Below, one piece after another: positions 26,075 through 33,953 of a stretch of 64,000 nt of DNA; within the stretch, counting starts at the first letter, position 1; each line of letters starts with the position of its first letter. Made by a program: the position numbers and the translations under genes. The notes under the pieces were generated by a model. It was not told the DNA's origin and did not search any database. It worked only from the letters and a program-made list of their open reading frames with translations. The stretch is from Alkalimonas sp. Its GTDB lineage: Bacteria; Pseudomonadota; Gammaproteobacteria; Enterobacterales; Alteromonadaceae. The stretch is taken from NCBI RefSeq assembly GCF_020831925.1, contig NZ_JAFIFQ010000004.1, positions 62,001 through 126,000 on the forward strand. The letters are read 5' to 3'.

Positions 26075-26815
26075 CTAAAGTTTCTTGGTGGATGAGGGGG
26101 TTAGCACATTGATGTAACGGTATCGATGTGCCGGGTAAATGCTCTCTGCAAGCAACACCAATTCGCCTTGTTTCGAGTAGTACTTTCGCACCACCTTCAT
26201 CGCAGCTGACTGCGCCCTGTCATTCAGTTTTGTTGCCATCTCACAGGTCAGAAGGCAGGCGGTAAACTCTTGCTCTACCCGACCAATATTCGCACTACTT
26301 AGCAAATGCATCATTTGCCTGAGCGCGGCTTTCTTATCCAGGCTCTGTGCCAGCACCTCAGGGTGATAGCGAAACTGTTGAATGCTGGAATAGCAGATAG
26401 GCTTTTTATCATGCACTTCGGAGCGAATACCAGCCAGGTAGATGTAGTTCATAGGGCTTAACAGCTTTAAACGCGCCATCTCGTCCTTATCGGTCGACAG
26501 TAGCTGACAGACATCGATGTTAAAACGTGTTTGCTGGCCAAACTCCAGCAGCTCCTGTACCGACTGAGTGAATTGATTAATTTGCTCCGGCAGACTGCTG
26601 CGGATAACCCGGGTGCCGGCCCCTTGCCGGCGTTCGACCACCCCAATGCGTTCAATGTAGCGTAAACCTTCGCGCGCAGTATGACGACTGATCCCATGCT
26701 GCGCGCAAAGCTCTTTCTCGGTGGGCAGTAAAGAGCCTAACGGATAGTGCCCCTGCAGAATCTGCTGCAAAAGCAACTCACCTAACTCAATGTACTTGGC
26801 CTGCTTACTATGCAT
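26075..26815 (-). CDS. GntR-family (HutC/UTRA type) regulator, second
   Basis: A 246-residue regulator. HTH at about 10-75 (LLPTEKELCAQHGISRHTAR in two blocks: TEKELCAQHGIS, RHTAREGLRYIE; wing RRQGAGTRV) and UTRA domain about 95-240. It lies 21 bp behind the aldehyde dehydrogenase gene as the last gene of a minus-strand unit and ends 2 bp from the convergent Crp/Fnr gene. HutC-type proteins bind GT-N-TA-N-AC-like palindromes, and three such sites (24052, 41016, 48481) stand in this half of the window. The assignment of those sites is inference. It is only distantly related to the regulator at 42. Confidence 0.87.
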   Translation of the reverse strand: MHSKQAKYIELGELLLQQILQGHYPLGSLLPTEKELCAQHGISRHTAREGLRYIERIGVVERRQGAGTRVIRSSLPEQINQFTQSVQELLEFGQQTRFNIDVCQLLSTDKDEMARLKLLSPMNYIYLAGIRSEVHDKKPICYSSIQQFRYHPEVLAQSLDKKAALRQMMHLLSSANIGRVEQEFTACLLTCEMATKLNDRAQSAAMKVVRKYYSKQGELVLLAESIYPAHRYRYINVLTPSSTKKL

Positions 26816-26836
26816 CCGTTGCTTTCCTTAGCTGCC

Positions 26837-28240
26837 TCAGGCTTTAAACCACCAGGGGGAAGGAACACCCGTATTGCGGATGAATGATTTTTTACGAATA
26901 AAACGACGTATAGATTCAGCGCCCATTCTGGAGCCTCCCATACCAGAGCATTGAAAGGATTGCTTTTCTGCCTCATGCACAAAACCCGTTAAAGACGCAT
27001 CATTGATACTGATACCCCCGGCTTTCAGGGTTGCCGAAATCCGATACGCATTCGCCAGATCCTGGCTAAAGACGGCAGCGGATAAGCCGTACTTTGAGTC
27101 ATTGGCCAGCCGCACAGCCTCGTCATTGGATTGCACCCGCTGCACCACCACAATAGCTGCAAAGGTTTCTTCCGTCACAATCTGCATGTTATTGCTAACC
27201 TGGTCCAATACCGTTGGCTCACAATAAAAACCGCCGCCTAGTTCCAGCACCTGCCCCCCACACAGCGCCCGGGCACCTTTTTCAAAGGCATCATCGAGCT
27301 GCTGGCGAATAACAGCGACCTGTTTATCCGAGATTACAGGCCCTATTTCACCGACCCGGATATCCGGGTAGTTGTGTCGTAATTTCTTTACTTTTTCTAC
27401 CAAACGGCTGATAAATGCATCCGCAATACATTCATGCACATAGATACGCTCCAGGCTCATACAGGACTGTCCGGCATTCACCATACTCCCCCAGCACAAA
27501 GCACTGGTGGCCACTTCAATGTCCGCGTCATCGCAGACGATTGCGGCATCCTTACCACCAAGCTCTAAAAAAGCCGGGATAAACTGCTGGGCACACAACT
27601 CCCCGACTCGCCGCCCCGTGGCCACACTGCCGGTAAAACACAAGGTATCGACATGCTGAATCACTGCCTGCCCGGTTTCACCGGCTCCCGTCACTATTTG
27701 CAAAACCGCAGCTAGCGCAGGCGTCGCCCGAATGGCCTCTTGCAAAGGTGCCACAAAACGCGAGGTCACTTCACTGGGCTTAATCACTACCGCACAACCG
27801 GCCAAAAGTGCAGGAATAGCATCGACCAGGGACAACAGCAACGGAAAGTTCCACGGGCTAATCACACCGACCACTTCAAAGGGAAGGTAGCTGGGTTGGA
27901 TCTCTAAAAATGGGATCTGCGCTTTTCTCGGCGGGGCCTCGGCCAACAGCTCAGGCGCATCTTTGCACCAGCGCTGAATGGTGCTGATAGTCACATCCAC
28001 CTCGAGCTCAGACTCACTCCAGCGGCCTGTGTCTTCAGCAACAGCTGCAACCAATGCCTCCCTGTGCACAGCCAATTGCTCTGCAAAGTCCTGCATGGCC
28101 TTAACCCGTGCGGCCATACCGAGCTGCCACCACAAAGGTTGCGAGGCTCTTAAGTTCGCCGCCAGATGAGCCACCTCATCAAGCGATACCTCGTTTAAGT
28201 TAAAATCTAAACGGCCGGTTCTTGGGTTACGGATCTTCAT
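26837..28240 (-). CDS. Aldehyde dehydrogenase
   Basis: A 467-residue aldehyde dehydrogenase with VISPWNFPLLL, CFTGSVATGR, general base in FLELGGKDAA and nucleophile Cys in NAGQSCMSLER. The C-terminal part (AGGISINDASLTGF then GGSRMGAESIRRF) resembles coniferyl/benzaldehyde-type enzymes. The start overlaps the stop of the nitrilase-like gene upstream by 4 bp, so the unit is DUF1330 - nitrilase-like - aldehyde dehydrogenase - GntR. Substrate unknown. Confidence 0.93.
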   Translation of the reverse strand: MKIRNPRTGRLDFNLNEVSLDEVAHLAANLRASQPLWWQLGMAARVKAMQDFAEQLAVHREALVAAVAEDTGRWSESELEVDVTISTIQRWCKDAPELLAEAPPRKAQIPFLEIQPSYLPFEVVGVISPWNFPLLLSLVDAIPALLAGCAVVIKPSEVTSRFVAPLQEAIRATPALAAVLQIVTGAGETGQAVIQHVDTLCFTGSVATGRRVGELCAQQFIPAFLELGGKDAAIVCDDADIEVATSALCWGSMVNAGQSCMSLERIYVHECIADAFISRLVEKVKKLRHNYPDIRVGEIGPVISDKQVAVIRQQLDDAFEKGARALCGGQVLELGGGFYCEPTVLDQVSNNMQIVTEETFAAIVVVQRVQSNDEAVRLANDSKYGLSAAVFSQDLANAYRISATLKAGGISINDASLTGFVHEAEKQSFQCSGMGGSRMGAESIRRFIRKKSFIRNTGVPSPWWFKA

Positions 28241-29304
28241 TTTACGACTACTCCGCCAGGCTTAATAATGCCAGAAGCTTGCAAAGAACGAATCACCTCC
28301 AACTGGGTAGATTCAAAGTGGGATCGATTCACCGGGATTACCTGCTGTTGTTCATTCAGCATCGTATTGGCTGGATACACACTTTGCTGATAACTGGGAG
28401 CAAAGAGTTCATTTCTTTGCCTGGAAAGCAGGTTGGACATGCCTGGCTTGGCGCGGTAGCGACGCAGCAGCTCCATATCCAGCTCGGCATGAGCCACCAT
28501 GGTTTCGCCGTTTGCAGCCTCGGCCAGCACCCGGCCCTTCATATCAATAATTTTTGACATGCCATCCGACGATTCTTGCGGCAGCTGAATACCGGAAAAG
28601 CCACCGCTATTGGCAGAAACCAAGTAGGCCATGCTTTCAATGGCTCTGGCACGCTTGGCAATATCTTTGGGCGTCAGGCCCGGCGCTGCGATTTCGGAAG
28701 TACTGTGCAGCAATACCTCAGCCCCCTTCATCGCCAGGCAGCGAGCAATTTCAGGGTACAGGATCTCTTCTGAGGCAATGGCCGCAAGACAACCGAGCTC
28801 GGTCTGTGCAACAGGGAACAGACCGTCATAGCCGTAAAGTTCAAGGTATCTATCCAGCACATCATGCGGTGTAGGCGCAAACATTGAAATCAACCGCCGA
28901 TAACGCAGTACCACATCCCCCGAAGGGTTCATCAAAAATGAGCACTGGAAATACAGTTCAGGGAAATGAGGATCAACTTCGTAGACGTTACCGGATAAAT
29001 ACAGTTTATTTTCCTGCGCAATAACCGAAAGCCGGTCATACTCCGGGCCATCCATCGCAAGTACAGCCTTGGCTTGCCATTCTTCCATCGATTCAAAGGT
29101 AGGAAAGCCGGTCAGAAAATACTCGGGCAGAACGACCAGGCGAACATCATCACCGGTCAAAGTGCGAATAAACCCTTTACTGGCACGAACCTGCTGTTGC
29201 ACCCGTTCCAGGTTGTGCATGATCTGCACCCTTGCGTCATCTACCCCAAGTGCATTTACAGCAAAACATTTTGTCTGCAACGCCAGAGCCGTGTATGCGT
29301 TCAT
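28237..29304 (-). CDS. Nitrilase-superfamily protein with altered catalytic residues
   Basis: A 355-residue member of the carbon-nitrogen hydrolase superfamily. The catalytic Glu is present (E61 in VVLPEYFLTGF). The Lys position reads YRRLIS (135-140), with Arg137, and the Cys position reads IASEEILYPE (176-185), with Ser178 where Cys is expected. Such changes would abolish standard amidase chemistry, so it may be a binding or regulatory protein or use different chemistry. It is flanked by 4 bp overlaps with the DUF1330 gene and the aldehyde dehydrogenase, so it is kept in tight translational coupling. Confidence 0.82.
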   Translation of the reverse strand: MNAYTALALQTKCFAVNALGVDDARVQIMHNLERVQQQVRASKGFIRTLTGDDVRLVVLPEYFLTGFPTFESMEEWQAKAVLAMDGPEYDRLSVIAQENKLYLSGNVYEVDPHFPELYFQCSFLMNPSGDVVLRYRRLISMFAPTPHDVLDRYLELYGYDGLFPVAQTELGCLAAIASEEILYPEIARCLAMKGAEVLLHSTSEIAAPGLTPKDIAKRARAIESMAYLVSANSGGFSGIQLPQESSDGMSKIIDMKGRVLAEAANGETMVAHAELDMELLRRYRAKPGMSNLLSRQRNELFAPSYQQSVYPANTMLNEQQQVIPVNRSHFESTQLEVIRSLQASGIIKPGGVVVK

Positions 29305-29603
29305 TTGATATTCCCGTTTAAGCCATGAACCAACATGACATGAAAATGCCCGGTGCCGTCACGTAAAGCAATGAGTCGTTGGTAAGTATCAGACTGCCAA
29401 AATGCTCGGATTGCAGCTTCATCCGGCCAGCGTGAAATCACCACACTCGCTGGCTTATGCTGCCCTTCCAGCAGTTCATGCTGGTTATCCATCGCGATGT
29501 ATTCACCACCGTAAGCACGCACCAAAGCGGGTACCTGACTGGTGTATGCTTTAAATCGCTCCCAATCTGTTACATCCGCCTGAATCACCATATAGGCTGC
29601 CAT
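29301..29603 (-). CDS. DUF1330-family protein
   Basis: A 100-residue single-domain protein of the DUF1330 dimeric alpha/beta-barrel family: MVIQADVTDWERFKAY, VVISRWPDEAAIRAFWQSDTY and the LIALRDGTG tail are typical. Function of the family is unknown, though it often sits in catabolic operons. It is the first gene of a four-gene minus-strand unit whose upstream region has a near-consensus -10 and an FNR-type box. The same domain is fused to the CpcT/CpeT-like protein at 24189. Confidence 0.85.
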   Translation of the reverse strand: MAAYMVIQADVTDWERFKAYTSQVPALVRAYGGEYIAMDNQHELLEGQHKPASVVISRWPDEAAIRAFWQSDTYQRLIALRDGTGHFHVMLVHGLNGNIK

Positions 29604-29651
29604 CGGAATACCTCACTGCGTGTATTGTGCATCTTAGTTCAAGACTGCTGA

Positions 29652-29702
29652 ATTATAGGGGCCGAGTAAAGCCTGATTTTCATCCTGGCTGATATTTGTC
29701 AA
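29652..29702 (-). promoter_or_regulatory. FNR-type box and -10 element upstream of DUF1330 operon
   Basis: On the minus strand TTGACAAATATCAG (29702-29689) is one base off TTGAC-N4-ATCAA, and TATAAT (29657-29652) is a consensus -10. The box lies about 87 bp before the start codon at 29603. Confidence 0.6.
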
Positions 29703-29721
29703 TTCAATCGGATAAATACCC

Positions 29722-29745
29722 AAAAAAAAGCCGCTTTGCAGCGGC
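29722..29745 (-). terminator. Rho-independent terminator of the membrane-protein gene
   Basis: GCCGCT (29730-29735), loop, AGCGGC (29740-29745). On the minus strand the hairpin is followed by a run of eight T (29729-29722). It lies 33 bp after the stop of the gene at 29778-30470. Confidence 0.85.
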
Positions 29746-29777
29746 AATGTGGGCAAAAAAAGCAACACATCAACAGC

Positions 29778-30470
29778 TTAGAATGGCTTAACAGCGCCAA
29801 AGAATGCGGTGGTTAAGATACCAATCCAGTAAATGTATGCCAGGCGGCGACCAAAGCGAATGGACTCTTCCAGCCGGTTTTCCACCTCTGGGTTGTTGCC
29901 ATCAACAGCCAGCTTCCGGAACATCACTGTCCACTCACGCATAATGAAGCGCAGCAGTAAGCCAATCACCAGCAGGCCAGAGAAAATCAACATTTTGATG
30001 GCGAACCACTTCTGGCCATCACCGGCTGAGAATGGCCCATACCCCAATAACGAGGCGATACTGGCAATCGCCAATGCCGGGATCACGAAGTAGCGAATGG
30101 CTTCATCCAGCTTTGTCAGCACAAGGCCCCGGTCGGTTTCACGATAGATAAAGGCTGCCCAACACAAGGCTAACCAACCAAAAAAGAAGAGCCACATACC
30201 GGTTAACCAGGCACCAGCATAGGGCTGAACGCCCCAGAGATATCCCATGTGCATGCCGAGCGGGAATAGCATTATAATTCCGGTCCGGGCTAGAATATCA
30301 ATGCGATACGCCGTTTCCATATGCCGCTTACGCTCCGGCATAGGCAGTTTGCGGTTGACTACATGGTAAGACGTTTGAAACACACCCCACTCGCCCCCCA
30401 GCCAATACACCATGGCCACTATATGAAACCATCGTAAGATGGGTAGTTCATACATGCTGATAAATTCCAT
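29778..30470 (-). CDS. Integral membrane protein, CopD/HemJ-like heme-protein pattern
   Basis: A 230-residue protein with about five or six membrane segments. FHIVAMVYWLGGEWGVF near residue 15 (conserved His and Trp) and GMHMGYLWG near residue 75 resemble the His-containing first helices of CopD- and HemJ-like membrane proteins, which bind heme. The assignment is by pattern only. ATG 30470 has AAAGGTGA upstream and is preferred to a GTG nine bases earlier. It stands alone between a terminator and a divergent promoter region with an FNR-type box. In this island a role in electron transfer or tetrapyrrole handling is possible. Confidence 0.6.
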   Translation of the reverse strand: MEFISMYELPILRWFHIVAMVYWLGGEWGVFQTSYHVVNRKLPMPERKRHMETAYRIDILARTGIIMLFPLGMHMGYLWGVQPYAGAWLTGMWLFFFGWLALCWAAFIYRETDRGLVLTKLDEAIRYFVIPALAIASIASLLGYGPFSAGDGQKWFAIKMLIFSGLLVIGLLLRFIMREWTVMFRKLAVDGNNPEVENRLEESIRFGRRLAYIYWIGILTTAFFGAVKPF

Positions 30471-30501
30471 ACCAATCACCTTTGTTTGTTTTTACCAGCA
30501 A

Positions 30502-30543
30502 AGCTTAGGAGTGGAACTTTTTTCCATCATTGACAGATATCAA
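30502..30543 (-). promoter_or_regulatory. FNR-type box in divergent promoter region
   Basis: TTGACAGATATCAA (30530-30543). On the minus strand TAAGCT (30507-30502) places a start near 30495, with the box at about -41.5 (class II). It may also serve the plus-strand gene at 30683, 140 bp away. Confidence 0.6.
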
Positions 30544-30682
30544 TCACTGACCATATCCATTTCTGCGTTAAGGTTTTCATGAGGTACCTCGATAAACCAC
30601 AGCCTCGATTGCCAATTGTCAATGGCATAACTGTGGTTGTTGTTAGCATCAATAACATGCTAACTCCATTAGGTAACTCGCT

Positions 30683-31186
30683 ATGAAATTAAAAGAACGC
30701 ATGCCTTTGCTGTCTCGTCATGAAGGGGTCTGGGAAGGCTATTACCGCTACTACAGCCCTGACGGTGAGAAAATAGATGAGCACCGCTCCAGGCTTTTGT
30801 GCCGTTTCCCATCAGATGACGTCTACCATCAGACCAACTTTTATTATTGGCCTGATGGGCGCAAAGAAGTGCGCGATTTTCCGACCAGAATAGAAAACAA
30901 TAAAATTATTTTTTATACCGAAGTACAGGGCTGGGCAGCCGAAGTGCCACTGGATGATTTTCACCGCACCGTCATGCTGTACTGGGTGCGAACCAATGAA
31001 GAGGATTTACACCTGTATGAAATGATTCAACTGTCTGATTGCAGCAAGTATCGCTCACGGGTATGGCAATGGTTCAAAGCTGGCAAGCTACTGCAGCGCA
31101 CATTGATTGACGAGCAGTTTATCAGCAACGATTGGGCCAGCTACGAAAACATCGACAGCAGCTTTGATCAGGTTGCTCAATTTTAA
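30683..31186 (+). CDS. Small soluble calycin/DUF3598-like protein
   Basis: A 167-residue protein without signal peptide, rich in beta strands and aromatic residues. GVWEGYYRYYSPDGE near the start and YRSRVWQWFKAGKLLQRTLIDE near the end (two blocks) recall calycin-type domains of the DUF3598 / phycobilin-lyase-related kind, whose barrel binds hydrophobic ligands such as bilins. This is a weak, pattern-level match. It begins a plus-strand unit with the VOC protein and the FAD oxidase. If correct it would be another pocket protein for a pyrrolic ligand; otherwise it is a conserved protein of unknown function. Confidence 0.5.
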   Translation: MKLKERMPLLSRHEGVWEGYYRYYSPDGEKIDEHRSRLLCRFPSDDVYHQTNFYYWPDGRKEVRDFPTRIENNKIIFYTEVQGWAAEVPLDDFHRTVMLYWVRTNEEDLHLYEMIQLSDCSKYRSRVWQWFKAGKLLQRTLIDEQFISNDWASYENIDSSFDQVAQF

Positions 31187-31207
31187 GTGTCACGGGAGTC
31201 ACCAGCT

Positions 31208-32167
31208 ATGACCTTTAAAATTGCTGCTTTTCAGGAAGCTATTGCCATTGTGAACGATTTTGGGCCTCTGATAACCTTGCTCTGTGAACATGGCGGCTGG
31301 CAAGAAATTCACCGGGGCCCCCTCTCAAGCAGTCTGCTTCAAGCCTGGCAACTATCGACAGAAACTGAAGCGGCAGAAGTTGTTTTGGCAAACCCAGGGA
31401 TTAATAGTGGTTACCTGCGACTGATCCGTTTCACTCATCTGTCCCAAACCGTGATGCGGGCCAACGATCAAAGTTGGGATTATGGTGGCACTTTTGATTT
31501 CAACCTGAGAATAGCATCCATGGATGCATTGCAGCCAAAGCTGTCAAAGCTTGGTTGGCGCGGTGCATCCGAGCCTGTCGAGTTTTTCCTGGGTAGCTCC
31601 CGGGTCAAGGAATGGCTGGCAGTCAATCAAAACCATGTTCGTTTTGCTTTTATTGAGCGGGTGTCTCCGCCACTGCATGGCTGGGAGCATATGCAGCCTA
31701 TCAGCCAGATATTTAACTCCAGCCAAATCGTGCAGGACTTTACTAAAAGTATGGCATTTTATCAGGATGTGCTTGGTTTTCAGTGTGTGGTACAAAGTGG
31801 CAACCTGACCGAGCAGCCTGGTGCGAATGTGCTCGGCATTCCTTTCGAGCGCGCTCATACCGAACCGTATCAACTGGCCATTCTGCAACCAGATGGCGAA
31901 ATGCGGGGTTCCATTGAGTTGGTTTGCTTTGCTGCCAGTAAGGGCAAGGATTATAGCCAGGATAATACCCCACCTAACCTGGGTATGCTGGGCGTGCGCT
32001 TCCCGGTTGAAGGCATTGTTGAGCTAGCAGCACACCTTCAAACCCACCAGGTACCTTTGCCTGTGCCACTAACCGAACTGGACCTGCCACCATATGGCCG
32101 TGTTCAGCTACTGGCGGCTAAGACACCGGATGGCGCCTGGTTGGAGTTTTACCAGCCATGCATTTAA
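31208..32167 (+). CDS. Glyoxalase/VOC-superfamily protein
   Basis: A 319-residue protein with two vicinal-oxygen-chelate-like halves. The second half shows SQIVQDFTKSMAFYQDVLGF (about 178-197), then PPNLGMLGVRFPV and KTPDGAWLEFYQP, typical of the glyoxalase/dioxygenase fold. The first half is more divergent. The ATG at 31208 has GGGAG upstream; a GTG directly after the previous stop is less likely. VOC proteins are metal-dependent lyases, isomerases or dioxygenases, so it could open a ring, but the metal ligands cannot be assigned with confidence. Confidence 0.72.
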   Translation: MTFKIAAFQEAIAIVNDFGPLITLLCEHGGWQEIHRGPLSSSLLQAWQLSTETEAAEVVLANPGINSGYLRLIRFTHLSQTVMRANDQSWDYGGTFDFNLRIASMDALQPKLSKLGWRGASEPVEFFLGSSRVKEWLAVNQNHVRFAFIERVSPPLHGWEHMQPISQIFNSSQIVQDFTKSMAFYQDVLGFQCVVQSGNLTEQPGANVLGIPFERAHTEPYQLAILQPDGEMRGSIELVCFAASKGKDYSQDNTPPNLGMLGVRFPVEGIVELAAHLQTHQVPLPVPLTELDLPPYGRVQLLAAKTPDGAWLEFYQPCI

Positions 32168-32194
32168 TATCTTTGCAGATAAATGGAGTCCATG

Positions 32195-33784
32195 ATGATA
32201 CAGCCTAACCCGGCCGAAAAACTGACCGCTCTGATAGAAGAGCTCGGCACAGTTCTTTCACCCCAGTCGATTCAAAGCGACTTAGCCAGCCGTACCCTGA
32301 TGTCGCAGGATGTTTTTTGTAAAAAAGAGCCGGCCGCTTTCGTGGTACAACCTGAAACAGTTAAACAACTGATTACTTTGGTACAAATAAGCACAAAGCA
32401 TGGCTTTGCTGTACTGCCCCGCGGGGGTGGCATGTCCTACACCCAAGGCTATGTGCCGGTGCAGCAAAACTCAGTCATTGTGGATATGTCGGCGCTTGAT
32501 CAGATCCTTGAAATCAATACTGACGATATGTACGTCACAGTGCAATGCGGTTGCAGTTGGGAAAAGCTGCATAAAGCATTAGCAGGAAGCGGATTTCGGA
32601 CGCCTTTCTGGGGGACTTTATCGGGCCGCTTTGCCACTGTCGGCGGCGGGCTATCACAAAACTCCATTTTTTGGGGCTCAGGGCAGCATGGCTTTGCGGT
32701 TGACTCCGTGTTGTCCGTGGAAGTCGTGCTTGCGAATGGCCATGTTATTCGCACTGGCTCAGCGGGCCAATTGCATGCCAGCCCTTTTGCCCGACACTTT
32801 GGCCCGGATTTAACCGGATTGTTTTGCTGCGATAATTCCGCGCTCGGCATCAAGGCGACAGCTACACTGCGGTTAATTCCGGAGCTAAAATTTCATGATG
32901 GCTTGTCATTTAGTGCTACCAGTTTTGCCGCGCTGAGCCATCTAATGAGTGAAGCATCACGACAGGGGCTGATTAGTGAGTGTTTTGGTTTTGATCCCTT
33001 TTTACAGGCCCAGCGCATGCAAAGGGAAAGCCTGGGAAAAGATGTAAAATCGCTGCTCGGCGTGATGAAATCTGCTGGCAGTCTAGGCAAAGCCATTAAA
33101 TCAGGGACAAAGGTTGCGCTGGCAGGCAGAAACTTTGTTCAGGCAGAAAGCTGGTCGGCACATTTCATGGTTGAAGACAGAACCGAGGCCGGGATACAGC
33201 ATAAGCTGCAAGCCATCAAAGCGATTGCCAGCAAGCTGGATGTCAAAGCGATAGAAAACAGCATTCCAAAAATTCTACGGGCCAACCCCTTTGGCCCGGT
33301 CAATAACATGATAGGTCCGCAGGGTGAGCGCTGGGTACCTGTTCATGCAGTTGTTCCTCACTCCCAAACACAGCAGGCTTATCAAATCACCGAGCAAGTA
33401 TTTTCAGAGAACCATGATCTCATAGAGAAGTTTTCTATTGGCATCGGTTATCTGGTGGCGACCGTGTCCAGCACGGCCTTTGTGCTTGAGCCGGTATTTT
33501 TCTGGCCAGATGAATTAAATGAGCTACACAAGCATGCAGTTGAAGCAAGTCATCTGAAGCGCCTTAAAGGATTTGCTGCCAATCCGGAAGCAACAAAGGC
33601 TATTGAAAAGATCCGGGCAGACTTGGTATTGGCATACAGCCAGCAAGGCTTTATTCATATGCAAATAGGCAAGTCTTATCGCTTCAAAGAAGGCCTGGCA
33701 GCTGAGAACTTTGAGTTGCTCAGAGCCATTAAAAGTTACCTCGATCCAACCAACAGCATGAACCCGGGCTGCCTTGGTTTCTAA
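32195..33784 (+). CDS. FAD-linked oxidase (vanillyl-alcohol oxidase / 4-cresol dehydrogenase-like)
   Basis: A flavoprotein of about 529 residues in the PCMH/FAD_binding_4 superfamily. The FAD-binding half includes VLPRGGGMSYTQGYVP (about 70-85), a FATVGGGLSQNS segment and GFAVDSVLSVEVVLANG. The C-terminus ends DPTNSMNPGCLGF, matching the D-P-x-x-x-x-N-P-G tail of VAO-type enzymes. These oxidise phenolic or benzylic positions, or link oxidation to a cytochrome. Three in-frame starts (32183, 32192, 32195) lie close together; 32195 has the best spacing from GGAG. It ends the plus-strand unit that begins at 30683. Confidence 0.82.
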   Translation: MIQPNPAEKLTALIEELGTVLSPQSIQSDLASRTLMSQDVFCKKEPAAFVVQPETVKQLITLVQISTKHGFAVLPRGGGMSYTQGYVPVQQNSVIVDMSALDQILEINTDDMYVTVQCGCSWEKLHKALAGSGFRTPFWGTLSGRFATVGGGLSQNSIFWGSGQHGFAVDSVLSVEVVLANGHVIRTGSAGQLHASPFARHFGPDLTGLFCCDNSALGIKATATLRLIPELKFHDGLSFSATSFAALSHLMSEASRQGLISECFGFDPFLQAQRMQRESLGKDVKSLLGVMKSAGSLGKAIKSGTKVALAGRNFVQAESWSAHFMVEDRTEAGIQHKLQAIKAIASKLDVKAIENSIPKILRANPFGPVNNMIGPQGERWVPVHAVVPHSQTQQAYQITEQVFSENHDLIEKFSIGIGYLVATVSSTAFVLEPVFFWPDELNELHKHAVEASHLKRLKGFAANPEATKAIEKIRADLVLAYSQQGFIHMQIGKSYRFKEGLAAENFELLRAIKSYLDPTNSMNPGCLGF

Positions 33785-33875
33785 ACCTGTGGTGGTGCCT
33801 CTGGCTGGAGCACCACCTTGCAACCATCGTCGTACAGCAGCTATTTATCGCATTTACTCAGTAGGACCGGCCTGT

Positions 33876-33918
33876 TTGATAAAAATCAATTCTTGTTCGG
33901 TCCACGCTGCTTTATAAC
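33876..33918 (+). promoter_or_regulatory. FNR-type box and -10 for second OFA-like MFS gene
   Basis: TTGATAAAAATCAA (33876-33889) is a perfect palindrome. TATAAC (33913-33918) gives a start near 33926 with the box centred at about -43, close to class II spacing. Confidence 0.7.
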
Positions 33919-33953
33919 AAGAACAACTATCCATGAACCGAAGGACCCATTTG

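Noticed and set aside
30610-30627. TGCCA-N8-TGGCA inverted repeat before the calycin-like gene
   Set aside because: Short arms, not repeated elsewhere in the window, and no link to a known regulator.
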